Virus record (IMG/VR): IMGVR_UViG_3300044733_001532
Location: 1 to 25,648 of that record
Length of the DNA stretch: 25,648 nt
Source: a virus
Strand: one strand, 5' to 3'
Below, one piece after another: positions 12,178-20,076 of the stretch (within the stretch, counting starts at the first letter, position 1; every line of letters starts with the position of its first letter). The position numbers and the translations under genes were made by a program. Below the pieces are notes generated by a model that worked only from the letters and a program-made list of their open reading frames with translations, had not been told where the DNA came from and searched no databases.

Positions 12178-12762
12178 GTGGGTCCTTTCGACTTAAAGGC
12201 CATGCAGATCCAAGGAACCCTTACGGGCTGGATCCCTGACTTTTACGAAACCCCTACCTACAACGGTGAGACCTCCGACTTCCGTCTCAAGGTTCTTGTT
12301 CAAGACGCTGCTGAGATTGTCGAAGAGATCAGCGACGAGTACGACAAAGCGTGTGAGTGGTATCGGGATGCCACTGGCAAGAAGAACTTTTTTGATGCCC
12401 CGTTTGAGATGAACGAGGATGGCTCAGCCGTAATCAAGCTGACTGCCAAGACGGTGTATGGGGAGTTCCCTCTGCCTGTGGTGGACACTGAGCTGCAGCC
12501 CATTGCTCGTGATCTCAAGCTGCGTGAAGGCTCTGAGATCCTGGTGGCAATCAAGTACACCTACATCCCTCGCAAGAGCCCTCGTGGTGGCCTCCGGCTG
12601 TGCCCTAAGGGTATCCAGGTCCTGAAGGCTGTTACCACGGCTGGTAGCGACAGTGGTGACTTCGACATCGCTAAGGCTTTCAAGAAGCAATCAGGCTTCA
12701 AGCAATCCAAGCCAAACGTGAAGGAACTTGCTACTGTGTCGGGCGAAGATCCTGACTTTTGA
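12178..12762 (+). CDS. Single-stranded DNA-binding protein (T7 gp2.5-like)
   Basis: A 194-residue protein beginning at GTG 12178; ATG 12202 (MQIQGTLTGW) is an alternative. It fits gp2.5: an OB-like core with the IQGTLTGWIPDFYETPTYNG start, a middle with PFEMNEDGSAVIKLTAK, a YIPRKSPRGG loop, and an acidic C-terminal tail ending SGEDPDF. The terminal Phe after acidic residues is the contact used by gp2.5 to bind polymerase and helicase. It coats ssDNA at the fork and aids annealing. It is the first gene of the replication block, four bases before endonuclease I, and divergent from the leftward cassette. Confidence 0.85.
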   Translation: MGPFDLKAMQIQGTLTGWIPDFYETPTYNGETSDFRLKVLVQDAAEIVEEISDEYDKACEWYRDATGKKNFFDAPFEMNEDGSAVIKLTAKTVYGEFPLPVVDTELQPIARDLKLREGSEILVAIKYTYIPRKSPRGGLRLCPKGIQVLKAVTTAGSDSGDFDIAKAFKKQSGFKQSKPNVKELATVSGEDPDF

Positions 12763-12766
12763 GTAG

Positions 12767-13156
12767 ATGGCCCGACGATTCCATAAGTACGGCAAGCGCC
12801 AAGCAGATGGATTTCGTTCGGGCTTTGAATCGCAGGTAGCCTGTAACCTGGCCGGGAAAACGAATTGGAGCTATGAGGGCCGAAGCTTTGACCTCCTAAT
12901 TCCCCGGAGCTACACGCCTGACTTCTTCCTCGATAACGGAGTCGTGCTGGAGGTAAAGGGCTACTTCGATGCGGAGGACAGGAGGCTGATCAAGCTGTTC
13001 AAAGAGCAGCACAGTTCAGTCGACATTCGAATGGTCCTACAAAAACCGCATCAAAAGCTCACCAAAACCGGCAGTATGACCTACGCCGCTTGGTGTGATA
13101 AGTACCACGTCCCCTGGTGTGAAGGTCCCTCGGTCCCGTCCAGTTGGCTGCTATAG
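12767..13156 (+). CDS. Endonuclease I, Holliday junction resolvase (T7 gp3-like)
   Basis: This 129-residue protein has the T7 endonuclease I catalytic set in order and spacing: Glu21 (RSGFESQV), Asp52 (YTPDFFL), Glu62 and Lys64 (LEVKGYF), then DIRMVLQ and the Trp-containing C-terminal part. As a dimer it cuts branched DNA and helps degrade host DNA during infection. It starts four bases after the SSB stop. Its stop codon overlaps a TATAGT that may be a promoter for the next gene. Confidence 0.9.
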   Translation: MARRFHKYGKRQADGFRSGFESQVACNLAGKTNWSYEGRSFDLLIPRSYTPDFFLDNGVVLEVKGYFDAEDRRLIKLFKEQHSSVDIRMVLQKPHQKLTKTGSMTYAAWCDKYHVPWCEGPSVPSSWLL

Positions 13157-13157
13157 T
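13149..13157 (+). promoter_or_regulatory. Candidate extended -10 promoter
   Basis: TGCTATAGT matches TGn plus a -10 with one mismatch to TATAAT. No good -35 exists 17 bases upstream. Transcription would start near 13164 and enter the hairpin leader of primase/helicase. Confidence 0.3.
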
Positions 13158-13184
13158 CAGTTCGGACAAGGATGAAAGGACACT

Positions 13185-13223
13185 GACCTCCGGGGGTTTC
13201 AAGACACCCTTGGAGGTCTTTTT
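13185..13223 (+). terminator. Terminator hairpin containing the primase/helicase Shine-Dalgarno (attenuator-like)
   Basis: GACCTCC (13185-13191) pairs with GGAGGTC (13212-13218), the inner GGGT with ACCC, and TTTTT follows directly. The GGAGG seven bases before the ATG is in the stem. GTCAGT (13156-13161) can pair with ACTGAC (13182-13187), which would open the terminator stem. Confidence 0.65.
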
Positions 13224-14858
13224 ATGTCCCGCGTCGTGTCGCGTTTGTCTTGCCCCAAATGTGGGTCACGCGACAACGTTGCTCTTTACGACGATGGGGG
13301 TCAGCACTGCTTCACCCCTGGTTGCTCGTACCACCTTTCTGGTTCTTCCTCTTCTTTCCTCATGTCCCCTGTTCAGAATGAATCCCACACTGAGATCGAC
13401 CCGGTTATTGGAACTTATCAGTCCATACCAAGCCGGGGGATCGGAGACGAGACTTGCCGCCTCTTCGGATACTTCAAGAGTACCTATGGCGACAGTGAGG
13501 CTTATTTCTGGCCCATCTACGACAAAGAACGTCGTCTCACTGGTTACAAGATTCGTAAACCAAACAAGACTTTTGTCCAACACGGAACCAATCCTGATAA
13601 TACGTTTCTCGGCCAAGAGAAGTGGAGTGGTGGCAAGCTGCTGGTTATCTTTGAAGGTGAGTACGACTGCCTCAGCTACGCCACGGTACGGAAGAGCTGG
13701 CCGTGTGTCTCGCTACCTAATGGTGCTGACTCTGCGGAGAAATGCATTCGGAGTAACCTCGATTGGCTTCTGAAGTTCGAAGAAATCATTCTGTGCTTTG
13801 ACAGCGACGAGCACGGTCAGAAAGCGGTCAAGAAGGCGATCCAATTACTGCCGCCTCGCGTAGGTAAGATCGGCAAGATTGAGGGCTACAAGGACGCCAA
13901 CGAGGCGCTAGTAGGGGGCAACAGCAAAGCCATCATGCAGATGGTGTGGACGGCTGCTGAGTACGAACCCGATGGGATTATCAGTGGCACCAAGCTGCTG
14001 CAGATGGTCCTTGAAGACCCCAAGGTCAGCAGTGCTGAGTACCCCTACAAGTTCCTCAACGAGAAGCTTCATGGGCTGCGTAAGGGCGAGCTCGTTACTA
14101 TCACGGCTGGTTCAGGGATTGGGAAGAGTACGTTTGTATCAGAAATTGCTTATGACCTCCTCACTCGCCAAGGTGAAACGGTTGGTTACGTCGCCCTTGA
14201 AGAGAACATCAGACGGACTGCTAGGCGGTTTGTTGGTATGGAGCTTGATTACCCTGTCCACATTGATCGCGGCCACTTCACCGATGCACAGATCGAACAA
14301 GCCTTTGACAGCACTCTTGGCACGGGCAGGCTATTTCTGTACGACCATTTTGGCTCTCTTGACCCTACCGTTCTGCTTAACCGTATACGTCACTTGGTTT
14401 CTGGCTGCGGGTGTAGCTGGATTGTGTTCGATCACCTTTCGATTCTTGTCTCAGGTTTGGACCAAGGAGATGAGCGTCGGGCTATTGATCAAACGATGAC
14501 CAAACTCCGCAGTTTTGTTGAAGAGACTGGCTGCGGGATGCTTCTTGTGTCACACTTACGCCGCCCTACAGGAGACAAAGGCCATGAAAACGGAGCTCAA
14601 ACCTCTCTTTCTCAGCTTCGCGGTAGTGCTGCTATCGGCCAACTTAGTGACATCTGTATTGGTCTTGAGAGAAATCAACAATCTGAAAACGATTCAGAGG
14701 GTACCGTGGTACGCGTTCTCAAGAATCGTTTCACAGGCTGGTGCGGGATTGCAGGGTCCGTGAAATACAACGAAAACACAGGCAGAATGTTGGAGTTTAA
14801 AAATGGCGGCAGTAGTAAAACCGCAACGTTCGATGATTCTTTTGAAGCCGACTTTTGA
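13224..14858 (+). CDS. Primase/helicase (T7 gp4-like)
   Basis: A 544-residue fused enzyme. The N-terminal zinc module has Cys10, Cys13, Cys29 and Cys34. The TOPRIM primase part has VIFEGEYDC (Glu144) and LCFDSDEHG (Asp193/Asp195). The RecA-like helicase part has GSGIGKST (Lys301), a Glu-containing LEENIRRTARRF strand, WIVFDHLSI (Asp403) and RGSAAIGQLSD, plus KNRFTGWCG near the C-terminus. The acidic end SFEADF resembles the SSB tail and should bind the polymerase. It unwinds the fork and makes RNA primers. ATG 13224 has GGAGG at the right distance, but that site lies inside a terminator-like hairpin. Confidence 0.95.
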   Translation: MSRVVSRLSCPKCGSRDNVALYDDGGQHCFTPGCSYHLSGSSSSFLMSPVQNESHTEIDPVIGTYQSIPSRGIGDETCRLFGYFKSTYGDSEAYFWPIYDKERRLTGYKIRKPNKTFVQHGTNPDNTFLGQEKWSGGKLLVIFEGEYDCLSYATVRKSWPCVSLPNGADSAEKCIRSNLDWLLKFEEIILCFDSDEHGQKAVKKAIQLLPPRVGKIGKIEGYKDANEALVGGNSKAIMQMVWTAAEYEPDGIISGTKLLQMVLEDPKVSSAEYPYKFLNEKLHGLRKGELVTITAGSGIGKSTFVSEIAYDLLTRQGETVGYVALEENIRRTARRFVGMELDYPVHIDRGHFTDAQIEQAFDSTLGTGRLFLYDHFGSLDPTVLLNRIRHLVSGCGCSWIVFDHLSILVSGLDQGDERRAIDQTMTKLRSFVEETGCGMLLVSHLRRPTGDKGHENGAQTSLSQLRGSAAIGQLSDICIGLERNQQSENDSEGTVVRVLKNRFTGWCGIAGSVKYNENTGRMLEFKNGGSSKTATFDDSFEADF

Positions 14859-15075
14859 CGTTCACATCTCGGAGATGAATTCGCTGAAGGTAACAGCTCT
14901 GGCTGCTACCGAGATGGCGAAGAGGTATCTACAGTCCTTCTTCAAGTCCAATGACACCTGCCACCAGCTCACCTACGACAAGCTTGAGGACCTCCTCGAC
15001 TTCTGCTACAGCCGAAACCTCAAAGTCTGCATCGACGATAACGTTCGACGTGGAGACGGATGCTCTGAAGACTAG
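14803..15075 (+). CDS. Small protein between helicase and polymerase, unknown
   Basis: ATG 14803 has GGAG seven bases upstream and overlaps the helicase end by 56 bases, giving 90 residues. A later ATG at 14875 (67 residues) is possible and avoids most of the overlap. The likely folded part is LAATEMAKRYLQSFFKSNDT and DKLEDLLDFCYSRNLKVCID. It overlaps the N-terminal extension of the polymerase ORF by 125 bases. No function is recognised. Confidence 0.6.
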   Translation: MAAVVKPQRSMILLKPTFDVHISEMNSLKVTALAATEMAKRYLQSFFKSNDTCHQLTYDKLEDLLDFCYSRNLKVCIDDNVRRGDGCSED

Positions 15076-16789
15076 GGACGTTACAAAGATCCACTGTTGC
15101 GTTGTCAACGATGGATCTGGTTCTGTCCTCTACAAGGATCCAAAGGAGTGGTTACCAATACTTGAACAGGCTGATGAGTTGGTCGGCCACAACATTATTC
15201 AGTACGACATACCAGCAATACAAACGGTTTACCCAGAGTTCAAGCCGAGGGGAAAGCAGATTGACACGTTGATCCTGTGTCGGATGCTGTACCCAAACAT
15301 CTTGGACACTGACCTCAAGAAGAAGTGGGAAGGGATGCCCATGCAGCTTTACGGGCGTCACAGCCTTGAAGCTTATGGGTTCCGCCTCGGCCATAACAAA
15401 CGTCACGCCGACCTTGTGGACTTCAGTGTGCTAACTGAGGAACTGGCTGAGCGATGCATCTGTGATGTTGAACTAAACCTTAAGCTTTGGCGCAGGTTGC
15501 AACCGAAGGCCGACAGCATCCCTTGTGCCGTTGACCTTGAGATGCGCTTTGCACAGCTCATCGCCCTGCAGGAACGATCTGGCTTTGGTTTCAATGTTCA
15601 AGGGGCTTTGGAACTTGAAGCTGAGATCAACCAACAACTGAATACTCTCAGCGAACGATTGAGACAACGGTTCCCGTTCGTTGACGGAGGGCTCTTCACC
15701 CCAAAGCGAGACAACGCGCCAAGAGGATATGTAGCCGGTGCAGCAATGTGCCGTCTTACTGACCTCAACCCGAACTCTCGGGAGCACATCGCTTGGGTAC
15801 TCCAAAACAGTCTGGAGTGGAAGCCAGATGAATTCACCGATACAGGGAAACCGAAGGTCGATGAAACCGTTTTGTCGAAGATTCCTGGAGCTGAGGATTT
15901 TGTTTCACACCTCACACTCCAAAAGCGATTGGGTCAACTCAGCACGGGCAACAATGCTTGGTTGAAACTAGTGGAACGTGACAACAGGATTCACGGCAGT
16001 GTGATTACTGTTGGCTGCGCCACTGCTCGCTGTAGCCACGTCAACCCCAATATGGCCCAGGTTCCTGCTGTCAGGTCAGCCCTGGGACCGGAGTGCCGAG
16101 CTCTGTTTGGACCTGGCTCCCTTGGAAGGGGGAGAAGCACCAAGCAGGTTGGCGTGGACCTCAGTGGAATTGAAGCGCGATGTTTAGCGCACTACCTCTG
16201 GCCGTTCGATGACGGCAAGTTTGCAGATGAGGTGCTCAACGGTGACATCCATACAGCCAATCAAAAGGCTGCTGGACTAGCCACTAGAGACCAAGCCAAG
16301 ACGTTCTTTTACGCCTTGATGTACGGTGCAGGACCGGACAAGCTTGGTTTGATTACGGGTCAGGACGGAGCAGCGCTAAAGCGTAAATACTTCCGCAATA
16401 TGCCTGCTCTGGCTTCTCTCACCAAACGAGTTATTGCAAAGGCAGAAGATGAAGGATTTGTGAAGGCCTTGGACGGTAGACAGATACAAATCCGGTCCTC
16501 ACATAGCGCTTTGAACTTCCTTTTACAGAGCGCTGGTGCCATCATTAGCAAGCTTTGGTACAACACCTGCTACGACGAACTTACGGCAGCAGGGTTTACC
16601 TACGGCGTTGATTGGTCCTTCCTAGCTCACGTTCACGATGAAGTGCAATTCGCAGTCGCAGGAGAACGCGCAGAAGAGCTTGGACTTATTGCAGTCGGGT
16701 CTTCTCGCTTGGCAGGAGATGCACTTGGACTCCGTATTGCAATCGATTCAGAGTACAAAATTGGAGACAATTGGGCAGAGTGTCACTAA
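14951..16789 (+). CDS. DNA polymerase I family (T7 gp5-like, family A)
   Basis: A 612-residue ORF with a 3'-5' exonuclease and a polymerase domain. Exo motifs are ITFDVETDAL (Asp33, Glu35), VGHNIIQYDIP and CICDVELN. Polymerase motif A is GVDLSGIEAR (Asp403), motif B is RDQAKTFFYALMYG (Arg446, Lys450, Tyr454), and motif C is HVHDEV (562-564). Tyr454 is the position of E. coli Pol I Phe762, as in T7. The thumb insertion for thioredoxin is much shorter than in T7. The start is unclear: ATG 14951 adds about 29 Ser/Thr/Ala residues ahead of the exo motif, and no ATG, GTG or TTG lies nearer than a TTG at 14984. Confidence 0.95.
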   Translation: MTPATSSPTTSLRTSSTSATAETSKSASTITFDVETDALKTRDVTKIHCCVVNDGSGSVLYKDPKEWLPILEQADELVGHNIIQYDIPAIQTVYPEFKPRGKQIDTLILCRMLYPNILDTDLKKKWEGMPMQLYGRHSLEAYGFRLGHNKRHADLVDFSVLTEELAERCICDVELNLKLWRRLQPKADSIPCAVDLEMRFAQLIALQERSGFGFNVQGALELEAEINQQLNTLSERLRQRFPFVDGGLFTPKRDNAPRGYVAGAAMCRLTDLNPNSREHIAWVLQNSLEWKPDEFTDTGKPKVDETVLSKIPGAEDFVSHLTLQKRLGQLSTGNNAWLKLVERDNRIHGSVITVGCATARCSHVNPNMAQVPAVRSALGPECRALFGPGSLGRGRSTKQVGVDLSGIEARCLAHYLWPFDDGKFADEVLNGDIHTANQKAAGLATRDQAKTFFYALMYGAGPDKLGLITGQDGAALKRKYFRNMPALASLTKRVIAKAEDEGFVKALDGRQIQIRSSHSALNFLLQSAGAIISKLWYNTCYDELTAAGFTYGVDWSFLAHVHDEVQFAVAGERAEELGLIAVGSSRLAGDALGLRIAIDSEYKIGDNWAECH

Positions 16790-17156
16790 GACTTGCAAAG
16801 TCTGTAAAGAAACAAAAGATATTAGTCAGTTCGGTCGCAACGGTACTTGGCATCGTCCTGACTGTTTGTCTTGCAACGCCAAAATGCAAAGGGATTACTT
16901 AAAAATCCGAAAGAAACATAAAACTCCGCCACTTGGTACGCCGTGTGAGTGTTGCGGTAAGACCAGTGAGAAGCTTCATTGGGATCATTGTCACGACAGC
17001 AGTGAGCACCGTGGTTGGCTGTGTAACAACTGCAACACGGGCATCGGCAAGCTAGGTGACAATATCGAAGGCGTCCTCAAAGCAGTGGACTACCTAGCCA
17101 AGGTCAATAAGCTGGGAACCCATCAAGGAGGTACTGATGACTTGGCTGCTGCTTGA
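16719..17156 (+). CDS. Recombination endonuclease VII-like nuclease
   Basis: The frame is clear but the start is not. ATG 16719 overlaps the polymerase by 71 bases and gives 145 residues, and TTG 16761 is another option. From residue 25 on there is a C-x2-C pair (CKVCK), then DCLSC, then the endonuclease VII core: CECCGKTSEKLHWDHCHDSS followed by RGWLCNNCNTGIGKLGDN. It resolves branched DNA and clears packaging blocks. The gene runs into the exonuclease start by 20 bases. Confidence 0.85.
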   Translation: MHLDSVLQSIQSTKLETIGQSVTKTCKVCKETKDISQFGRNGTWHRPDCLSCNAKMQRDYLKIRKKHKTPPLGTPCECCGKTSEKLHWDHCHDSSEHRGWLCNNCNTGIGKLGDNIEGVLKAVDYLAKVNKLGTHQGGTDDLAAA

Positions 17157-17916
17157 CGCAGATATGCTGCTGTTCCAAGCAGTCGTTTCCGCTGAAGTTG
17201 AGATTGAATGGTCCACCGACATCATCACAACTCACCTTCCTGTCAAAGAAGCTCAGTTCATTTTCAATGAGCTACTTGAAACCAAACGCAACCAAGCACA
17301 AGCTGATCGATTCACGCTTTGTTGGACTGCTAATGAAAACTTCCGTAAGGACGTTGCACCCACCTATAAAGCACACCGTACTCGTTACGACCGTCGCAAA
17401 CCTGTGGGGTATAGAGCAGTACGACGTTGGGCTGAACAGCAGTTCCCCTCCGAGTGCTGGCATCGACTAGAGGCTGACGATGTTCTTGGCATCCTTGGTA
17501 CTCGACACCAGTACAAAACAGTTATCTGGTCTGGCGATAAGGATCTTAAACAGATCCCAGGTCTTCACCTAGATAACGAAGGCAACATCTATCACATTTC
17601 CCAACTTGAAGCTGATGTCTATTTTTATCGTCAGGCTCTTACCGGTGATTCCACTGACGGCTATCCTGGCTGCCCTGGCGTGGGACCAAAAACAGCGGAA
17701 AGACTTATCGAGGAAACTGGGTTTGACGAAGCCGCCGCATGGAGAACTGTAATCAGTCAGTACAAAAAGAAAGGTTTAGGTGCTGATTACGCCTTGACCC
17801 AAGCACGCCTTGCTCGCATCCTCCGTGACACTGAGTACACATTCGATGAAGTTCAACTATGGACCCCAACTTCGATCCCATCTGTCCCAGCCACTACGCC
17901 TTCGACGAAGGAGTAA
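17137..17916 (+). CDS. 5'-3' exonuclease (T7 gp6-like)
   Basis: This 259-residue protein has the FEN/gp6 acidic motifs: LLLDADMLLF at the N-terminus, RLEADDVLGIL, IWSGDKDLKQIPG and the helix-hairpin-helix like GYPGCPGVGPKTAERL. It degrades host DNA and removes RNA primers, feeding nucleotides to the phage reductase. ATG 17137 has the best Shine-Dalgarno of the block (AAGGAGG at 17125-17131). Its 3' end overlaps the next gene by 58 bases. Confidence 0.9.
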   Translation: MTWLLLDADMLLFQAVVSAEVEIEWSTDIITTHLPVKEAQFIFNELLETKRNQAQADRFTLCWTANENFRKDVAPTYKAHRTRYDRRKPVGYRAVRRWAEQQFPSECWHRLEADDVLGILGTRHQYKTVIWSGDKDLKQIPGLHLDNEGNIYHISQLEADVYFYRQALTGDSTDGYPGCPGVGPKTAERLIEETGFDEAAAWRTVISQYKKKGLGADYALTQARLARILRDTEYTFDEVQLWTPTSIPSVPATTPSTKE

Positions 17917-18188
17917 TTGAATGTATTGATTACATCGAAAGCCACGCCTTTGATTTTATTGAAGGCAACATCATTAAATACGTCACTCGGCACCAACACA
18001 AAAACGGTACTGAGGATCTCAAAAAAGCTCGGTGGTATCTCGACCGCTTGATCAAACGATCAGAAGAATGGGACGCCAAGTGGAGCAAACGCCAAAACAT
18101 TTATCAGGAGGTTATTGACGATGCTGACTTCGAACTCCGAATTAGTTCGGACTTGGATGCAACGAGCGGACCAGTTAACCAATCCTGA
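17859..18188 (+). CDS. DUF3310-like protein (T7 gp1.7-related module)
   Basis: A 109-residue protein. The N-terminal part has the pattern P-x-HY, then ECIDYIES, FIEGNIIKYVTRHQHKNG and DLKKARWYLDRLI, which is the DUF3310 type sequence also seen in T7 gp1.7-related and other phage proteins tied to nucleotide metabolism. The C-terminal 35 residues are charged and variable. It overlaps the exonuclease and the MazG-like gene. The exact reaction is not known from the sequence. Confidence 0.7.
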   Translation: MDPNFDPICPSHYAFDEGVIECIDYIESHAFDFIEGNIIKYVTRHQHKNGTEDLKKARWYLDRLIKRSEEWDAKWSKRQNIYQEVIDDADFELRISSDLDATSGPVNQS

Positions 18189-18462
18189 TAACGAACAGCG
18201 TGAACAGCAACTTGCGTATGTCGAAGAAGAGTTCTATGAACTTCTTTACGCGTATCGCAATGAGTCTCGCGCACAAGTTATCAAAGAAGCCTGCGACCTA
18301 CTATGGGTCACTTATGGTTTGCTTCTTACCTTGGGTGTGGATCCTGATTCTGCTTTCGATCGGCTCTACACCTCTAACTGGTCCAAGTTTCCTTTCACAA
18401 AAGTGGATGGAAAAGTCCAGAAAGGTCCCCATTACCAACCCGTCGACTTTTCAGACCTATGA
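18121..18462 (+). CDS. mazG: MazG-like nucleotide pyrophosphohydrolase
   Basis: ATG 18121 is chosen because AGGAGG (18106-18111) stands nine bases upstream; a TTG at 18115 is too close. The 113 residues carry the all-alpha NTP pyrophosphatase signature: E37-x2-E40 (EEEFYELLYA) and E56-x2-D59 (KEACDLLW) for Mg binding. MazG-type enzymes in cyanophages are thought to hydrolyse dGTP/dCTP or alarmone-like nucleotides. The ATGA overlap couples it to the next gene. Confidence 0.75.
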   Translation: MLTSNSELVRTWMQRADQLTNPDNEQREQQLAYVEEEFYELLYAYRNESRAQVIKEACDLLWVTYGLLLTLGVDPDSAFDRLYTSNWSKFPFTKVDGKVQKGPHYQPVDFSDL

Positions 18463-18761
18463 ACCCTTACGATGAAATCCTGTCCAAAATTCCTCAAGCA
18501 GCTTGGCAGTATGTCGAAGCTGAATATGAAGAGGATGACGACGGCAACGGTTCAATCCAATTCTTCTGGGATGAAGAAGAACATCCCGAGCTTGCACCAC
18601 TGTCTGAACTAGACGAAGACCAGTGGAGCGACTTTGTAATTAATTCCCTTCAACGAGTAATCGACGCATCTGAGACCAATGAAGCTGACCAAGGAAGCAC
18701 TGAACCCAGCGATCGCAATGACGGGGAGAGTGGAGAGCTGGCTGGAGAACCCGACTCGTAG
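18459..18761 (+). CDS. Acidic protein before nrdA, unknown
   Basis: A 100-residue protein starting in an ATGA overlap with the MazG-like gene. The N-terminal half looks folded (EILSKIPQAAWQYVEAEYEE, IQFFWDEEEHPEL, ELDEDQWSDFVINSL). The C-terminal third is disordered, rich in Glu, Asp, Ser, Gly. It overlaps nrdA by 83 bases if the latter starts at 18679. It may be a small regulatory partner of the reductase, but only position suggests this. Confidence 0.6.
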   Translation: MNPYDEILSKIPQAAWQYVEAEYEEDDDGNGSIQFFWDEEEHPELAPLSELDEDQWSDFVINSLQRVIDASETNEADQGSTEPSDRNDGESGELAGEPDS

Positions 18762-20076
18762 GTATCCAGTCTCTTGTACTGTGTTTGTCGTGGAAGACAC
18801 GATGGACGAAAACCCTGATGGTCTGGAAGGCTCTTGGCAGTTTGCTAGCAAGGCTCTCCGATACGGTGCAGGGGTGGCTATTCACCTTTCTAAGCTTCGC
18901 GCTAGAGGCACCACGAATAGCCATGGAATGGTCGCTTCAGGCCCTTGTGGGTTCATGGAGATCTACTCCAAGTTCAACGAGATCCTTCGTCGCGGGGGCA
19001 CATATCGCAACGGTGCGATTGTTGCGCATCTTGACGCAGATTCTCCTGACATTTTGGAGTTTGTTAATTACGATCGCACTCGTATTCCTTGGATCAAACG
19101 TTGCGTTAACGTTGATCCTCAAATCATCGACGAGCCAGACAAACTGAACGCAATTATGAACGCTGCTCGTAAGGGCGACGTTTGGATTGTGAAAAAGCAG
19201 TACGACGCCAATGGTGAGCGTATCTATTCCAATGTGTGCCAAGAGATTCTTTTGAAGTCTCGTGACACCTGCCTGCTGAGTCACATCAACCTGGGTATTA
19301 CTGAAATCAAAGACATTCCTAAAGCCTTTAAAGATGGCATGGAGTTTCTTTGTGAGCTGTACACCCAAACTGGTGTTGATGAGTCTGGTATCTACAGCCG
19401 CAAAGATAACCAAGTTGGTCTTGGTGTTCTTGGTCTTGCCAACCTGCTCGCCATTGAAGGCGTGACGTATGCAGACTTTGTTGCTGCTCTGCGTCGCAAA
19501 AACCTTGGTGTGGGCTCTGCTGATACCAAAGCTGGTGAGATTGCTAGTGCCCTCTTTGCGGGCTTTGCAGAGGCCTCTAAGGTGGCCGCTGACTACAAGA
19601 TGTCACGAGCGTTCACAGTGGCTCCTACAGCCTCTTGTGCGTACCGCTATGTGGATCGTGACGGGTACACCACAGCACCTGAAATCTCTCCCCCGATTAG
19701 CCGGGAGATAGATCGTGATAGTGCAACTCTTGGTGTGCAAAGTTACAAGTTCAACCCGAAATGTGAGACCGCCGAAGAGGTTGGTTGGGATACATTTTTT
19801 GAGTTGAACTGTGAGTGGCAGCGCCTGATGGACGGCACTGGAATGGCTCACGCAATTTCTATGAATTGGTGGTCTGATATGACAACTATGGACCGTCAAT
19901 TTATGGCACGATGGTTGAACTCCCCCCTGAAGAGTTTGTATTACTCTCTTCAGGTAATGTCCGACACCCAAGATAAATCCAGCGCCTACGCAGCGATTAG
20001 CGACGTAGATGTTGAGGATTACCTTGCCAATTTGTTGGAGGGAGATTCCGCACCTGATTGCAATTGCGCCGAATGA
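18679..20076 (+). CDS. nrdA: Ribonucleotide reductase class I, catalytic (alpha) subunit, compact form
   Basis: This 465-residue protein is much shorter than the about 750 residues of E. coli NrdA and has no ATP cone. Key sites are present: Cys33 (PVSCTVF) and Cys198 (CLLSHINLG) as the redox pair, Asn185-Cys187-Glu189 (SNVCQEI) on the finger loop, APTASCAYR, and Tyr421-Tyr422 (SLYYSLQ) of the radical path, which indicates class I. The C-terminal DCNCAE holds the re-reduction Cys pair. It reduces NDPs to dNDPs. ATG 18679 is used; ATG 18718 is a shorter alternative. It is linked to nrdB by ATGA. Confidence 0.85.
   Translation: MKLTKEALNPAIAMTGRVESWLENPTRRYPVSCTVFVVEDTMDENPDGLEGSWQFASKALRYGAGVAIHLSKLRARGTTNSHGMVASGPCGFMEIYSKFNEILRRGGTYRNGAIVAHLDADSPDILEFVNYDRTRIPWIKRCVNVDPQIIDEPDKLNAIMNAARKGDVWIVKKQYDANGERIYSNVCQEILLKSRDTCLLSHINLGITEIKDIPKAFKDGMEFLCELYTQTGVDESGIYSRKDNQVGLGVLGLANLLAIEGVTYADFVAALRRKNLGVGSADTKAGEIASALFAGFAEASKVAADYKMSRAFTVAPTASCAYRYVDRDGYTTAPEISPPISREIDRDSATLGVQSYKFNPKCETAEEVGWDTFFELNCEWQRLMDGTGMAHAISMNWWSDMTTMDRQFMARWLNSPLKSLYYSLQVMSDTQDKSSAYAAISDVDVEDYLANLLEGDSAPDCNCAE

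Noticed and set aside
13144-13773. A 209-codon forward frame overlapping primase/helicase
   Set aside because: The helicase frame has zinc and TOPRIM motifs in this part; the other frame has Ser/Leu/Arg-rich noise composition.
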